A stretch of DNA of 64,000 bases from Lysobacter sp. TY2-98 (GCF_003367355.1 NZ_CP031413.1:1158921-1222920); one strand, 5' to 3'; counted from the first letter of the stretch, positions 7,642 through 23,410 are shown. Notes: generated by a model not told the origin, from the sequence alone. Translations and numbers: made by a program.

Positions 7642-8265
7642 TCAGCCGCCGATCACGTCGACGCCCTTCGGCACCGTGAATCGGAACGTCGTCGGCGGCA
7701 GCGGCGCGTTGCGCTTCCAATCACTGAAGCTGATGTCGGTGCGCTGGCCGAGCTGGTCGACCACCTGCATCTTCGACAGGCCCGCCGGGCCGAAGCCGAG
7801 CTTCGCACTGCGGAAGCCCGACGACGACGCGTCCCCCTTCGGCGTCAGCGACAGCCACTGCAGGCCGCCCGCGGTCCCGGCGTCCTGCACCTTGAACTGC
7901 GCGTCGAGGCGGGACGGATCGGTCAGCGCGGCGAGCGGGCTCGTACGCTCCTCGGCGCCCTGCGGGCGCTTGGTCACTTGCTGCAGGTCCGGCTCGTAGA
8001 TCCACACGGAGGTGCCATCCGCGACGATCTGCTGCGGATAGGGCTTGGCGTATTCCCAGCGGAACTGCTTGGGCGCCGACAGCGACACGCGGCCGCTGCT
8101 CGATTCCTTGAGCTTGCCCCGCTGGTCGAACACCTGCTGGGTGAAACGGCCGTCGAGCGTCTTCAGGCCCTTGGTGAAGCTGTTGAGCTGATCGCGCGCG
8201 CCGGCGGACGCGGTGCCCGCAATGAGCATCAGGCCGGCGGCGGCGAGGGTCGTCATGGAACGCAT
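7642..8265 (-). CDS. lolA: outer-membrane lipoprotein carrier protein LolA
   Basis: Periplasmic chaperone that accepts lipoproteins from LolCDE and passes them to LolB at the outer membrane. The start is set at 8265 (CTGGAGAT ribosome site), giving 207 aa with a cleavable signal peptide (MRSMTTLAAAGLMLIAGTASA). Mature features include the LolA strand pattern LDGRFTQQVFDQRGKLKESSSGRVSLSAPKQFRWEY, with the conserved Arg, and the 'VADGTSVWIYEPDLQQV' strand. The C-terminal FSDWKRNAPLPPTTFRFTVPKGVDVI is the family's ending. The frame continues 45 bases upstream, but that would spoil the signal peptide. It is downstream of ftsK, with which it is likely co-transcribed. Confidence 0.95.
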   Translation of the reverse strand: MRSMTTLAAAGLMLIAGTASAGARDQLNSFTKGLKTLDGRFTQQVFDQRGKLKESSSGRVSLSAPKQFRWEYAKPYPQQIVADGTSVWIYEPDLQQVTKRPQGAEERTSPLAALTDPSRLDAQFKVQDAGTAGGLQWLSLTPKGDASSSGFRSAKLGFGPAGLSKMQVVDQLGQRTDISFSDWKRNAPLPPTTFRFTVPKGVDVIGG

Positions 8266-8361
8266 GGCGATCTCCAGAAAGGTCTGCCGCGAGTCTGTGC
8301 GGCGCTTCATGAACAGGGTGCGAGTGCCGGCGGTGATGCCGCCCTCGCCTTCAGCGCGACC

Positions 8362-10734
8362 TCAGCCCTTGGGCGGAGGCGGGGCCAGGACGCTTCGATC
8401 GCCGTTGTGCTCCGGCGGCGTCACCACGCCGGCGGCCTCCATCGCCTCGATCAGGCGTGCGGCGCGGTTGTAACCGATCTTCAGGCGACGCTGGACGCCG
8501 GAAATCGAGGCGCGACGGCTCTCGGTGACGATCCGCACCGCCTCGTCGTACAGCGGGTCCGACTCGTCGCCACCGCCGCCGCTCGACTCAGGCAAGCCCG
8601 TGGGACCGACGACCACGCCGTCGCCCATCGTCTGCACTTCCTCGAGCACACCCTCGATGTAGTCCGGCCCGCCGCCGATCTGCTTGAGATGCTCGACGAC
8701 GCGATGCACTTCCTCGTCCGACACGAATGCGCCGTGCACGCGCTCCGGCATCGAGGTGCCGGGCGGCATGTACAGCATGTCGCCGTGGCCGAGCAGCGTT
8801 TCCGCGCCCGACTGGTCGAGGATCGTGCGCGAGTCGATCTTGCTCGACACCTGGAACGCGATGCGCGTCGGGATGTTCGCCTTGATCAGGCCCGTGATGA
8901 CGTCGACCGACGGGCGCTGCGTCGCGAGGATCAGGTGGATGCCCGCCGCGCGCGCCTTCTGTGCAAGCCGTGCAATGAGTTCTTCGACCTTCTTGCCGAC
9001 GATCATCATCATGTCGGCGAATTCGTCGATGAAAACGACGATGTACGGCAGCGGCTCCAGCGGACGCGGCGCTTCGCCGGCTTCCGCATTCGGGCGGAAC
9101 AGCGGGTCCATCAGCGGCTGGCCGGCGTTGATCGCGTCGGTCACCTTCTTGTTGAAGCCCGACAGGTTGCGCACGCCGACCGCCGACATGAGCTTGTAGC
9201 GGCGCTCCATCTCCGCGACGCACCAGCGCAGGCCGTTCGCGGCCTCCTTCATGTCGGTCACGACCGGCGCGAGCAGGTGCGGAATGCCCTGGTAGACGCT
9301 GAGCTCCAACATCTTCGGGTCGATCATCAGCATGCGGACGTCCTTGGCGGACGCCTTGTAGAGCAGCGACAGCACCATCGCGTTGACCGCGACGGACTTG
9401 CCCGAGCCGGTCGTACCCGCGACCAGCAGGTGCGGCATGCGCGCGAGGTCGGCGACGGTGGGCCGGCCGGCGATGTCCTTGCCCAGCGCGAGCGTGAGCG
9501 GGCTGGCCGACTTGTCGTACTCCTTGGACCGCAGGAGTTCGGACAAGTAGATCATTTCCCGGCTGACGTTCGGGATTTCCAGGCCGATCACCGACTTGCC
9601 CGGAATGACGTCGACCACGCGCACAGACTTTACTGAAAGTCCGCGCGCTATGTCCTTGTCCAGAGTGGAAATCTGGCTGACTTTGATACCCGGCGCGGGT
9701 TCGATCTCGAATCGCGTGATGACCGGGCCGGGATATGCACCCACTACGTGAGCATCGATCCGGAAGTCCTTGAGTTTGAACTCGATTTGCCGCGACAGGG
9801 TCTCGAGCGTATCGGTGTCGTAGCCCTTCGGCTGCGGCTTGGGGTCGTCCAGCAGCGCCAGCGGCGGGATGCCCGTCCCGTCGGGCACGTGGAACAGCGG
9901 GATCTGCTGCTCTCGCTTGGCGCGCTCGCTCTTTTCCACCGGCGCCAGCGGCGGCGGCTCGATCTTGACCGGCTCACGCTTCTCACGCTTCTCGGTCTCG
10001 ACCTTGCGGACCTTCTCGCGCTCCTCGCGGAGCACGCTGACCTCGCGCCGCTCCACGACTTCGCGGGCGCTGCGGCGGAACACCTTCGAGAGGAACGGCC
10101 CGGCCGCGAGGACCCAGCCGCCCACGCGATCCATGACATGCAGCCACGACAGTCCCGTCGCCAGCGTCACCGATGTCAGCAACAGTGCCAGCAGGAAGAG
10201 GTTGCCGCCGAGCTGGCCGAAGCCGCGGCCGAGCGAGCGTCCGACCAGACGGCCGAGAATGCCGCCCGCTCGCGACGGATCGGCGTCGACGCCGCCCAGC
10301 CGCAGGTGCAGCAGGCCGGTCATCGCGATGAGGAAAGCAACCAGTCCGACGAGGCGCAGTGCGGGCGTCAGGTCGCTCTTCTCGGTGTCGGCGTCCTTCT
10401 GGAACATCGCGATCCAGACGATCGCTCCGAGCACGACGGGCAGCAGATAGGCCGCGAAGCCGAAGAAGTTGAAGAGGATGTCGGCGATCATCGCGCCGAA
10501 CGCGCCGCCGAGATTTTGCAGGGGCGCGGTCACCGAGCCGGAGCGGGTCCAGCCGGGATCCTGCGGCGAGTAGCTGAAGAGCGTCGCGACCAGGTACAGC
10601 AGCGCAGGCGCAATGAAGATCAGCGCGATGTCGCGCGCCATGCGCTGGCGACCCGGCGACATTCCGGGCCGGGGCTGGGACGTTGAAGCCGCGTTCGCGG
10701 CCTTCTTGCGGGTTGCGGCTGGCGCCTGCGCCAC
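8362..10734 (-). CDS. ftsK: DNA translocase FtsK
   Basis: Septum-located DNA pump that resolves chromosome dimers with XerCD and helps assemble the divisome, 790 aa. The N-terminal membrane domain has four hydrophobic spans between about residues 35 and 195. A short charged linker (about 230-275, Glu/Lys/Arg-rich) replaces the long Pro/Gln linker of E. coli FtsK, so the protein is compact. The motor domain contains Walker [10 protein letters not shown] (Lys446) and Walker [13 protein letters not shown]. The C-terminal gamma winged helix ([41 protein letters not shown]), which reads KOPS sites, is complete. It is transcribed toward lolA. Confidence 0.97.
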   Translation of the reverse strand: MAQAPAATRKKAANAASTSQPRPGMSPGRQRMARDIALIFIAPALLYLVATLFSYSPQDPGWTRSGSVTAPLQNLGGAFGAMIADILFNFFGFAAYLLPVVLGAIVWIAMFQKDADTEKSDLTPALRLVGLVAFLIAMTGLLHLRLGGVDADPSRAGGILGRLVGRSLGRGFGQLGGNLFLLALLLTSVTLATGLSWLHVMDRVGGWVLAAGPFLSKVFRRSAREVVERREVSVLREEREKVRKVETEKREKREPVKIEPPPLAPVEKSERAKREQQIPLFHVPDGTGIPPLALLDDPKPQPKGYDTDTLETLSRQIEFKLKDFRIDAHVVGAYPGPVITRFEIEPAPGIKVSQISTLDKDIARGLSVKSVRVVDVIPGKSVIGLEIPNVSREMIYLSELLRSKEYDKSASPLTLALGKDIAGRPTVADLARMPHLLVAGTTGSGKSVAVNAMVLSLLYKASAKDVRMLMIDPKMLELSVYQGIPHLLAPVVTDMKEAANGLRWCVAEMERRYKLMSAVGVRNLSGFNKKVTDAINAGQPLMDPLFRPNAEAGEAPRPLEPLPYIVVFIDEFADMMMIVGKKVEELIARLAQKARAAGIHLILATQRPSVDVITGLIKANIPTRIAFQVSSKIDSRTILDQSGAETLLGHGDMLYMPPGTSMPERVHGAFVSDEEVHRVVEHLKQIGGGPDYIEGVLEEVQTMGDGVVVGPTGLPESSGGGGDESDPLYDEAVRIVTESRRASISGVQRRLKIGYNRAARLIEAMEAAGVVTPPEHNGDRSVLAPPPPKG

Positions 10735-10780
10735 GTGAGATGCAGCCTTAGGTCGAGCGTCTTAGTCGTTGAATATACGT

Positions 10781-10815
10781 GAAAACCGGCGCCGCATACC
10801 GCGGTCGCCGGTTTC
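10781..10815 (-). terminator. terminator-like hairpin after ald
   Basis: On the minus strand GAAACCGGCG and CGCCGGTTTTC flank a GC-rich loop of 14 bases, followed by a short T run. It falls in the 137-base gap between ald and ftsK and would separate the two transcripts. Confidence 0.5.
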
Positions 10816-10871
10816 CGGTGGCCGCGAATCGCGACCGGTCACGCGAGGACGCCGAAGCGCCCGGCGGGACG

Positions 10872-11939
10872 TCAGAGCGCCATGCCCTGCAGCGCCGGAT
10901 GGACGATCTTGCCACCCTCGACATTGATGCCCTTGACCAGCGCCTCACTGCCGCGCCAGTCACCCGACGCCAGCTTGTTCACCCACGGCAGGATCGCCGC
11001 GCAGATCGCCTGCGACGAGGTCTGCGGCACGGCACCCGGCATGTTGGTCACGCAGAAGTGGGTCACGCCCTCCTCCACGTAGGTCGGCTCCTTCCACGTG
11101 GTCGGACGCGAAGTCTCGAAGCAGCCGCCCTGGTCGATGGCGATGTCGACGACGACCGAGCCGTCCTCCATGCCCTTGAGCATTTCGCGCGTCATCACGT
11201 GCGGCGCCTTCGCGCCGGTGACGAGCACGGCGCCGATGACGAGGTCGGCCGACGCCACTTCACGCGCGACGACGTCGTGGTACGGGTACAGCGCGGTGAC
11301 GTTGTTGCCCAGGCGCATCATGTCGTCCATGCGGTCCTGGCGCATCTCAAACACGGTGACGTTCGCGCCCGACGCTGCAGCTAGCGCGGCGGATGCACCG
11401 CCCGCCTTCCCTGCGCCGAACACGACGACCTTGCCCCGTTCCGTCGACGGCAGGCCGCCGAGCAGCTTGCCCTTGCCGCCCATGGGCTGGTGCAGCAGGT
11501 GCGTGCCGACCTGCACGCCGATCTTGCCGGCGATGACCGACATCGGCGCCAGCAGCGGCAGGTCGCCGTTCGGCAGCTCGACGGTCTCGAACGCGATGCC
11601 GGTGAGACCGATGTCCAGCAGCTGCTTCGTCAGCGCCGGCTCGGCGGCGAGGTGCAGGTAGCAGAACAGCAGGTGGTCCTTGCGCAGGTGCGCGAGGTCG
11701 CCGGCAATCGGCTCCTTGACCTTCACGATCAACTCGCCCTTCTCGTACAGGGCGGCGGCGTCGGGGGCGATCTTGACGCCCAGCCGGGTGTACTCGTCGT
11801 CCTTGAAGCCGCTCTTCAGGCCCGCGCCCTGCTCCAGCCACACCTCGTGGCCGCGCTTGACGAGGTCGCCGGCAGCCGCCGGCACGAGCGCGACGCGCCC
11901 TTCGAGGGTCTTGGTTTCCTTCGGTACACCGATGCGCAT
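10872..11939 (-). CDS. ald: alanine dehydrogenase
   Basis: Cytosolic NAD-dependent oxidative deamination of L-alanine to pyruvate and ammonia. The start at 11939 (MRIGVPKETKTLEGRVAL) is the classic family N-terminus and has GGAGA upstream. The further upstream frame is non-coding leader. Length 355 aa, slightly shorter than the usual ~370. The substrate-binding region with KVKEPIAGD and the Rossmann segment KVVVFGAGKAGGASAALAAASGANVTVFEMR are intact. The later motif VVDIAIDQGGCFETSRPTT, with its catalytic Asp, is also present. It is divergent from trxB across a 216-base gap, which must hold both promoters. Confidence 0.95.
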   Translation of the reverse strand: MRIGVPKETKTLEGRVALVPAAAGDLVKRGHEVWLEQGAGLKSGFKDDEYTRLGVKIAPDAAALYEKGELIVKVKEPIAGDLAHLRKDHLLFCYLHLAAEPALTKQLLDIGLTGIAFETVELPNGDLPLLAPMSVIAGKIGVQVGTHLLHQPMGGKGKLLGGLPSTERGKVVVFGAGKAGGASAALAAASGANVTVFEMRQDRMDDMMRLGNNVTALYPYHDVVAREVASADLVIGAVLVTGAKAPHVMTREMLKGMEDGSVVVDIAIDQGGCFETSRPTTWKEPTYVEEGVTHFCVTNMPGAVPQTSSQAICAAILPWVNKLASGDWRGSEALVKGINVEGGKIVHPALQGMAL

Positions 11940-12140
11940 TGCTGTCTCCGTGACGCCGCGGCCGCGGAGCGGCGAAGGCGCGAGTCTTCGTGGGGATGGG
12001 CTGCGGTGTTGCGACACCGCGCCTTGTGCTGCCGTCATGCGACCGCCAAGCTATGGCGCTTCCCGGCGTCCATTCGCGGCGGCGGAATGATGGGCCTTCA
12101 GACCCGTCGTTCCACCTGCCGAAATGCACGCATCACATAA

Positions 12141-13109
<969 letters not shown>

Positions 13110-13130
13110 CGCCGGCCGGCGCGCGCCGCG

Positions 13131-14261
13131 ATGACGCTGCGCGTTCGCTGGATCGAGCGGCTGGCCGACATCGACGCCGTCGCTTGGGACGCGTTGGCAG
13201 GCGACGCGCACCCGTTCACGCGCCATGCCTTCCTGTCCGGTCTCGAATCGACCGGCTGCATCCAGCCGCGGATGGGTTGGACGCCGCGTCATCTCACGCT
13301 CTGGAACAGCGGCGACCTCGTCGGGGCCGCGCCCTGCTACGCCAAGGCGAATTCACACGGCGAATTCGTGTTCGACCACGCCTGGGCGCACGCCTACGCG
13401 CGCTATGGGCTCGATTACTTCCCCAAGCTGCTCTGCGCAGTGCCCTATTCGCCTGTCACCGGTCCACGCCTGCTGGCGCGCGATGCAGCGACCCGACGCG
13501 CGCTGGTCGAGGTGTTGCGCGAGGCCTGCGGTGACGCGTATTCGTCCGCGCACGTGAACTTCCACGTCGCTGCGGACGACGAAAGCTTCGATGCCGACTG
13601 GCTCGAACGCCTCGACGTGCAATACCACTGGCAAAACACCGCTGACTGGCCCGACTTCGACGCCTTCCTCGCGGCGATGGACCACAAGCACCGCAAGAAC
13701 ATCCGGCAGGAGCGCGCGAAGGTTGCGCGTGCGGGCATCGCGTTCCGCGTCGTGCATGGCGACGAAGCGTCCGATGCCGACCTCGAGGCGATGCACCACT
13801 TCTACTTGCAGACCTTCGCCGAGTACGGCAATCGTCCCGCAATTACGCTCGGGTTCCTGCGGCATCTCGCGCGCACCATGCCTCGCTCGCTGGTCATCGT
13901 CCTCGCCGAACGCGACGGTCGTCCGATCGCCGGCGCGCTGTGCCTGCGCGGCGCCGACACGCTTTACGGCCGCTACTGGGGCGGCGTCGAGCAACATCCC
14001 GGGCTGCATTTCGAGACCTGCTACTACCAGGGCCTCGACTATTGCCTGCGCGAAGGCCTGCGGCGTTTCGAGCCGGGCGCGCAGGGCGAACACAAGCTGT
14101 CGCGTGGCTTCCTGCCGTCGCTCGTGCGCAGCCGCCACTGGATCGCCGAGCCCGCCTTCCGCGAGGCGCTGGCCGGCTGGTGCGCCGACGAGCGCGACGC
14201 CATCACCGCCTACGCTCGACATCTGCGCGCCAGCAGTCCGTTCCGCGAGACGCACGCGTGA
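13131..14261 (+). CDS. COG3146-type GNAT/FemAB-like N-acyltransferase
   Basis: 376-residue protein of the COG3146 family (DUF482). It is annotated as a predicted N-acyltransferase related to FemAB/GNAT folds, with no firmly assigned substrate. Visible features: N-terminal strand and helix (WIERLADIDAVAWDALAGDAHPFTRHAFLSGLESTGC), the family pattern HGEFVFDHAWAHAYARYGLDYFPKLLCAVPYSPVTGPRLL, and KHRKNIRQERAKVARAGI. A C-terminal acetyltransferase-like core follows (TLYGRYWGGVEQHPGLHFETCYYQGLDYC...EPGAQGEHKLSRGF). Its stop overlaps the GTG start of aat by four bases (GTGA), so the two are translationally coupled. It occupies the place of cydDC in the E. coli trxB-aat interval. Confidence 0.85.
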   Translation: MTLRVRWIERLADIDAVAWDALAGDAHPFTRHAFLSGLESTGCIQPRMGWTPRHLTLWNSGDLVGAAPCYAKANSHGEFVFDHAWAHAYARYGLDYFPKLLCAVPYSPVTGPRLLARDAATRRALVEVLREACGDAYSSAHVNFHVAADDESFDADWLERLDVQYHWQNTADWPDFDAFLAAMDHKHRKNIRQERAKVARAGIAFRVVHGDEASDADLEAMHHFYLQTFAEYGNRPAITLGFLRHLARTMPRSLVIVLAERDGRPIAGALCLRGADTLYGRYWGGVEQHPGLHFETCYYQGLDYCLREGLRRFEPGAQGEHKLSRGFLPSLVRSRHWIAEPAFREALAGWCADERDAITAYARHLRASSPFRETHA

Positions 14262-15007
14262 GCGCGCTGCGCCTCCCCTGGCTGGACGCGCGTCCGGATG
14301 CGCCGTTTCCAGATCCGTCCACCGCGCTGCGCGAGCCCGACGGCCTGCTCGCCGTCGGTGGCGATCTCCATCCGCTCCGGCTTCTGACTGCGTATCGCGC
14401 GGGCATCTTTCCGTGGTTCTCGGAGGGCGAGCCGCCCCTGTGGTGGTCGCCCGATCCGCGAACGGTATTCCGTACCGATCATGTGGCGACGTCGCGCCGG
14501 TTCCGTCGCGGTTTGCGGCATTGCGACTGGATCGTGCGGGCCGATAGCGCCTTCGAAACCGTGATCGACCGCTGTGCCGGCATTGCCCGTCGCGGCCAGC
14601 GCGGCACCTGGATCACCGTGGGCATGCGTGATGCCTACGTCCAGCTGCATCGGCTCGGGCACGCCCACTCCGTGGAGGCCTGGGACGGCGATCGACTGGT
14701 GGGCGGCATCTATGGCGTCGCGATCGGCCGCATGTTCTTCGGCGAAAGCATGTTCAGCCAGCGGCCGGACGGTTCGAAGGTCGCGATCGCCGGCCTCGCC
14801 CACCGGCTGACCGGTTGGGGCTGGCCGCTGATCGACGCGCAAGTCGAGAACCCGCACCTGCTGACGTTGGGGGCCGAACGCTGGGCGCGCAGCGACTTCC
14901 TCGACGCCGTCCGCGAGCTGGTGGACCTGCCGGATCGTGAAGGCACCTGGACCGAGACATTCGGCGACCTCCCTGCACGCGAGCTCTCGGGTCTGTCCGC
15001 TGGGTGA
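14258..15007 (+). CDS. aat: leucyl/phenylalanyl-tRNA-protein transferase
   Basis: Transfers Leu or Phe from aminoacyl-tRNA onto N-terminal Arg or Lys of proteins, creating a primary N-degron. The GTG start at 14258 is chosen because it overlaps the preceding stop (GTGA) and gives 249 aa, close to the family's size. A longer open frame upstream belongs to the overlapping gene. Signature GIFPWFSEGEPPLWWSPDPRTVF (about residues 48-70) and FGESMFSQRPDGSKVAIAGLAHRL are intact. The product feeds ClpS-ClpAP, whose genes lie about 0.4 kb downstream on the opposite strand. Confidence 0.95.
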   Translation: MSALRLPWLDARPDAPFPDPSTALREPDGLLAVGGDLHPLRLLTAYRAGIFPWFSEGEPPLWWSPDPRTVFRTDHVATSRRFRRGLRHCDWIVRADSAFETVIDRCAGIARRGQRGTWITVGMRDAYVQLHRLGHAHSVEAWDGDRLVGGIYGVAIGRMFFGESMFSQRPDGSKVAIAGLAHRLTGWGWPLIDAQVENPHLLTLGAERWARSDFLDAVRELVDLPDREGTWTETFGDLPARELSGLSAG

Positions 15008-15020
15008 GCCTGGCCGCGTT

Positions 15021-15050
15021 TTGCGCCGGTTCGGCCCCGCATGGCACAAT
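15021..15050 (+). promoter_or_regulatory. putative sigma-70 promoter of infA
   Basis: TTGCGC (15021-15026), an 18-base spacer and CACAAT (15045-15050) give a plausible vegetative promoter. The predicted leader of about 35 bases places transcription start just before the infA ATG at 15092. Confidence 0.4.
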
Positions 15051-15091
15051 CCACGGCTTCCTACGCCCGTTTCAGCACCACCAAGGACCCC

Positions 15092-15310
15092 ATGGCAAAA
15101 GACGACGTGATCGAATTCGAAGGCACCGTGTCGGAAACGCTTCCGAACACGATGTTCCGCGTTCGCCTCGAAAACGGCCACGAGATCATTGCCCACATCT
15201 CCGGCCGCATGCGCAAGAACTACATTCGCATCCTCACCGGTGATCGGGTCAAGGTCGAGATGACCCCCTACGACCTCACCAAGGGCCGCATCACCTACCG
15301 CATGAAGTAA
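15092..15310 (+). CDS. infA: translation initiation factor IF-1
   Basis: Small S1-fold factor that occupies the ribosomal A site during initiation. Start at 15092 ([15 protein letters not shown]) gives exactly the family's 72 aa. An in-frame ATG 51 bases upstream would add a non-homologous extension. The OB fold is complete: [48 protein letters not shown] and the closing KGRITYRMK, divided here only for description. The location between aat and clpA is conserved with E. coli. Confidence 0.97.
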   Translation: MAKDDVIEFEGTVSETLPNTMFRVRLENGHEIIAHISGRMRKNYIRILTGDRVKVEMTPYDLTKGRITYRMK

Positions 15311-15333
15311 TCGCGGCGGTGCGACCCAAGAAG

Positions 15334-15359
15334 AAAGGCGGCCCGGAGGCCGCCTTTTT
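15334..15359 (+). terminator. rho-independent terminator of infA
   Basis: AAAGGCGGCC and GGCCGCCTTT form a ten-pair stem with a four-base loop, ending in a run of five T. It lies between the convergent infA and clpA. The opposite strand has only a broken T run, so it works mainly for infA. Confidence 0.88.
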
Positions 15360-15382
15360 CGTTTCTGCCACTTCGCCGACGG

Positions 15383-17662
<2,280 letters not shown>

Positions 17663-17709
17663 GTTTGGAGCCTCCGAAGCGTCTGCGTTACCAGATGGGG
17701 GCCGGTAGC

Positions 17710-17723
17710 GCGGTTTAAACCGC
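17710..17723. repeat. perfect 14-base palindrome between clpS and clpA
   Basis: GCGGTTTAAACCGC is a loopless perfect palindrome lying two bases after the clpS stop and 48 bases before the clpA ATG. It could be a protein-binding operator or a weak attenuator. On the plus strand it is followed by TTTT, but the genes run on the minus strand. Confidence 0.4.
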
Positions 17724-17725
17724 TT

Positions 17726-18058
17726 TTAGGCCTTTTCCATCGTGCACAACAAGGGATGCTGGTTGATCCTTGCGTATTCGTTCACCTGCGACACTTTCGA
17801 TTCGGCAATCTCCCGCGTGAAAACCCCGCAAACGCCGCGGCCGCGGGTGTGCACGTGGAGCATCACCTGCGTCGCTTTTTCGATATTCATCGCGAAAAAC
17901 CGCGACAGGACATCCACGACGAAGTCCATCGGCGTGTAGTCGTCGTTCAGCAAAAGGACCGAATACATCGGCGGTGGCGCGACTTCCGGCCGGCTGGTCT
18001 CGACCGCTAGGCCGTGCTGCCCGTGTTGATCCTGATCGTGCGAGGTGTGTTTCGGCAT
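17726..18058 (-). CDS. clpS: ATP-dependent Clp protease adaptor ClpS
   Basis: N-degron receptor that hands proteins with Leu, Phe, Tyr or Trp N-termini to ClpAP. Start at 18058 ([17 protein letters not shown]) gives 110 aa, the normal size. The upstream frame is non-homologous. A disordered His/Gln-rich N-terminus precedes the core [25 protein letters not shown], where N-D-D-x-T-x-M-x-F-V forms the degron pocket. [21 protein letters not shown] follows, containing the pocket His. It is upstream of clpA in the usual order, with a 63-base gap holding a palindrome. Confidence 0.96.
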   Translation of the reverse strand: MPKHTSHDQDQHGQHGLAVETSRPEVAPPPMYSVLLLNDDYTPMDFVVDVLSRFFAMNIEKATQVMLHVHTRGRGVCGVFTREIAESKVSQVNEYARINQHPLLCTMEKA

Positions 18059-18138
18059 CGCGCCAGTATAAGTCGGGCGACATGGACGGCCGCCGCACGG
18101 CCCCTGCAAAATGCCGCTTTGGATTCATGGGAACGATC

Positions 18139-18237
18139 ATGGCGCGCAGCTCCGACCGCAACGTTCCGATGGCGACACTGTGCATCCCGCGCGTCTCCCG
18201 CGGTGCGACGCTCGTCGCACGGAGCGTGGGCGCGTGA
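18139..18237 (+). CDS. possible 32-codon leader peptide before nudJ
   Basis: A short frame starting at the ATG at 18139 (MARSSDRNVPMATLC...) ends with a TGA that overlaps the nudJ GTG (GTGA). This spacing resembles the coupled joints within the following operon. However, there is no clear Shine-Dalgarno sequence and the peptide is unrecognised. It may be chance. Confidence 0.2.
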   Translation: MARSSDRNVPMATLCIPRVSRGATLVARSVGA

Positions 18238-18710
18238 CGGCCGATCCGCGCTTCTGGCAGCCGGACGTGACGGTCGCGACCGTCGTCGTCGACGGCGGCC
18301 GCGTGCTGGTCGTGGAGGAGCGGGTTGCCGGACGACTCGTGCTCAATCAGCCGGCGGGCCATCTGGAACCGGACGAGCCCCTCGTTGAAGCCGCGGTCCG
18401 CGAGACCCGCGAGGAAACAGGTTGGGACGTCCGCCTGACCGCGTTCGTCGGCGCCTACCAGTGGAAGGCGCCGTCGGTCAGCCTGGGCGGTGCCGAACGC
18501 ACCTACATGCGCTTCGCCTTCCTCGCCGAGCCGCTGCACTTCGATCCAGCGCGCGCGCTCGACGACGGCATCGTCCGCGCGCTGTGGATGACGCCGGCCG
18601 AATTGCAGGCCGACGCCGCGCGTCATCGCAGCCCATTGGTCTGGCGCGTGGTGGCCGACGCCCTCGCCGGTCGACGTTTTCCGCTCGACCTGGTCACTGC
18701 GGTGACGTGA
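18234..18710 (+). CDS. nudJ: Nudix hydrolase, NudJ-like
   Basis: Nucleoside di/triphosphate-type pyrophosphatase, 158 aa. E. coli NudJ acts on HMP-PP and nucleoside diphosphates and is about the same length. The complete Nudix box G-x5-E-x7-R-E-x2-E-E-x-G is [22 protein letters not shown] (residues about 41-62), written here as the motif's span. The start is a GTG at 18234, the first start before the conserved [17 protein letters not shown] segment. Its TGA overlaps the mnmA ATG by one base. The order nudJ-mnmA-hflD is the same as in E. coli, which supports the assignment. Confidence 0.85.
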   Translation: MTADPRFWQPDVTVATVVVDGGRVLVVEERVAGRLVLNQPAGHLEPDEPLVEAAVRETREETGWDVRLTAFVGAYQWKAPSVSLGGAERTYMRFAFLAEPLHFDPARALDDGIVRALWMTPAELQADAARHRSPLVWRVVADALAGRRFPLDLVTAVT

Positions 18711-19825
18711 TGACGACGGCGCGCACCATCGTCGGCATGTCGGGCGGCGTCGATTCGTCGGTCGCAGCGCTGCGCCTGCGCGATGCGGGCGAAGCGGTCG
18801 CCGGACTCTTCATGTCGAACTGGGCGGACGACGGCAGCGGCGACTGCCGCGCGGAAGACGATCGTCGCGACGCCGTCGCGGTGTGCGGCCGCCTCGGTCT
18901 GCCGATCCATTTCCGTGATTTCTCGAAGGAATACTGGGGCGGCGTGTTCGAGCATTTCGTAGCCGAATACGCTGCGGGCCGCACGCCCAATCCAGACGTG
19001 CTGTGCAATCGCGAGATCAAGTTCAAACATTTTCTCGACGCCGCACACGATCTCGGCGCGGAGCGCATCGCGACCGGCCACTACGCGCGCGTCGATCACG
19101 TCGATGGTCGCTGGCGCTTGCTGCGCGCGCTCGATCGCAGCAAGGACCAGAGCTACTTCCTGCATCAGCTCGGCCAGCCGCAGCTCGCGGCGACGCTGTT
19201 TCCGCTCGGCGAAATACCGAAGTCTGACGTGCGCCGCATCGCCGCCGATGCGGGGTTGCCGACCGCCGCGAAAAAGGATTCGACCGGCATCTGTTTCATC
19301 GGCGAACGCGACTTCCGCGAATTCCTCGGTCGGTATCTGCCGGCACGCGAAGGCGACATCCGCGCGCCCGATGGCGTGACGGTCGGTCGCCATCCCGGCG
19401 TCTTCTACTTCACACTCGGCCAGCGCGAAGGCCTGGCGATCGGCGGGGTGCGCGGGCGCGAGCCCGCGCCGTGGTACGTGGTCGGCAAGGACGTCGCGCG
19501 CAACGTGCTCTACGTCGAACAGGGCATCGACAATCCGTGGCTGATGTCGACGCGGTTGTCGACCGAGCCGGCGCACTGGATCGCCGGCGCACCACCGGCC
19601 GCCACGTTCGAATGCACCACGCAAACGCGCTACCGCCAGAATGACGAGCCGTGCCGCGTCGACGTCAGCGACGACGGCCGCCTGGACGTGGTGTTCCAGC
19701 GGCCACAGCGTGCTGTGACGCCCGGCCAGTCGCTGGTGCTGTACGCCGGCGACGAATGTCTCGGCGGCGCCGTCATCGACACGACCGACGCACCGCTCGA
19801 CGCCTCCCGAAGGGCCGCCGCATGA
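18710..19825 (+). CDS. mnmA: tRNA-specific 2-thiouridylase MnmA
   Basis: Adds sulfur to U34 of tRNAs for Lys, Glu and Gln, using sulfur relayed from IscS, 371 aa. The ATP PP-loop SGGVDSS is at 11-17. The two catalytic cysteines are Cys99 ([15 protein letters not shown]) and Cys195 ([12 protein letters not shown]). The C-terminal beta-barrel domain is complete. The start is the ATG at 18710 that overlaps the nudJ stop (TGATG). The stop overlaps the hflD start (ATGA). All three genes should be translated as one coupled message. Confidence 0.97.
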   Translation: MTTARTIVGMSGGVDSSVAALRLRDAGEAVAGLFMSNWADDGSGDCRAEDDRRDAVAVCGRLGLPIHFRDFSKEYWGGVFEHFVAEYAAGRTPNPDVLCNREIKFKHFLDAAHDLGAERIATGHYARVDHVDGRWRLLRALDRSKDQSYFLHQLGQPQLAATLFPLGEIPKSDVRRIAADAGLPTAAKKDSTGICFIGERDFREFLGRYLPAREGDIRAPDGVTVGRHPGVFYFTLGQREGLAIGGVRGREPAPWYVVGKDVARNVLYVEQGIDNPWLMSTRLSTEPAHWIAGAPPAATFECTTQTRYRQNDEPCRVDVSDDGRLDVVFQRPQRAVTPGQSLVLYAGDECLGGAVIDTTDAPLDASRRAAA

Positions 19826-20472
19826 CCCGCACCACCTCGGAAATCGCCGCGTCGCTCGCATCGGTCGAACCGGTCTACGACCGCGTCGTGGCGCTCGCCG
19901 GTCTGCTGCAGGCGCTGGCGCAGGTCCGTCGCATCGCCGATACCGGCGAGGCGAACGAGGAGATCCTCGCCACCTGCATCGGCTCGCTGTTCCGGTTCGA
20001 AGCGCGCAGCACCGCCGACGTCTATGGCGGCTTGGAACACGTGCGTCCCGGCCTGCTGATCCTGCGCGATTACCTCGCGGGCACGCAGCGTGACGACGCG
20101 TTGCCGCGACTCGCCATGCCAGTGTTGCAGCTCGAGCGCCGCTTCGTGCGCGACGCCGCGATGACCGATCGTGTGCGACGCAGCCTCGAAGCGCTGGCCG
20201 GTCGTGCGGAACTGGACGGTCCGACGCATCCCGACGTGATCGGGCCGATCGGCCAGCTGTATTCGCAGACCCTCAGCACGCTCCGACCGCGTGTGCTGGT
20301 ACAGGGCAATCCGCACTATCTGGGTCAGCCCCGCGTGGTGTCCGAAGTACGCGCGGTGCTGCTTGCCGCCGTGCGGTCGGCGGTGCTCTGGCGCCAGCGG
20401 GGCGGCAGCCTGTGGGATTTCGCATTCCAGCGGCGCGCGATGGCTGCGGCGATCGACGCACATCTGGGCTGA
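19822..20472 (+). CDS. hflD: high-frequency lysogenization protein HflD homolog
   Basis: 216-residue helical peripheral-membrane protein. The E. coli homolog (YcfC) associates with the inner membrane and modulates phage lambda CII; its ordinary cellular role is unclear. Recognisable segments are [42 protein letters not shown] and a C-terminal [28 protein letters not shown]. The start at 19822 overlaps the mnmA stop by four bases. The longer upstream frame lies within mnmA and is discarded. Position after mnmA is conserved in gammaproteobacteria. Confidence 0.92.
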   Translation: MTRTTSEIAASLASVEPVYDRVVALAGLLQALAQVRRIADTGEANEEILATCIGSLFRFEARSTADVYGGLEHVRPGLLILRDYLAGTQRDDALPRLAMPVLQLERRFVRDAAMTDRVRRSLEALAGRAELDGPTHPDVIGPIGQLYSQTLSTLRPRVLVQGNPHYLGQPRVVSEVRAVLLAAVRSAVLWRQRGGSLWDFAFQRRAMAAAIDAHLG

Positions 20473-20498
20473 TGCTGCCCGGATGACCCCGGATGCGG

Positions 20499-20504
20499 CA
20501 TAAT
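20499..20504 (+). promoter_or_regulatory. possible -10 element upstream of acnA
   Basis: CATAAT lies in the 123-base gap between hflD and acnA and would give a leader of roughly 85 bases. No good -35 match is seen 16-18 bases upstream, so an activator or extended -10 would be needed. Confidence 0.3.
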
Positions 20505-20595
20505 TAGCCGGTTTTCCCGCGTCGATTCCTTCCGGCCGGCATTCCTTGCCGCCGATGCAGACCGCCGCGTTCCCTGCCGCCTCCCCGGAGCCCTC

Positions 20596-23352
<2,757 letters not shown>

Positions 23353-23379
23353 CGTCGCCTTCTGCCGATGAGTGGCAGG

Positions 23380-23410
23380 AAACGGGACGCTTCGGCGTCC
23401 CGTTTCATTT
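23380..23410 (+). terminator. rho-independent terminator of acnA
   Basis: AAACGGGACGC and GCGTCCCGTTT form an eleven-pair stem capped by a TTCG tetraloop, then TTTC-ATTT. It is 28 bases after the acnA stop. Confidence 0.88.
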
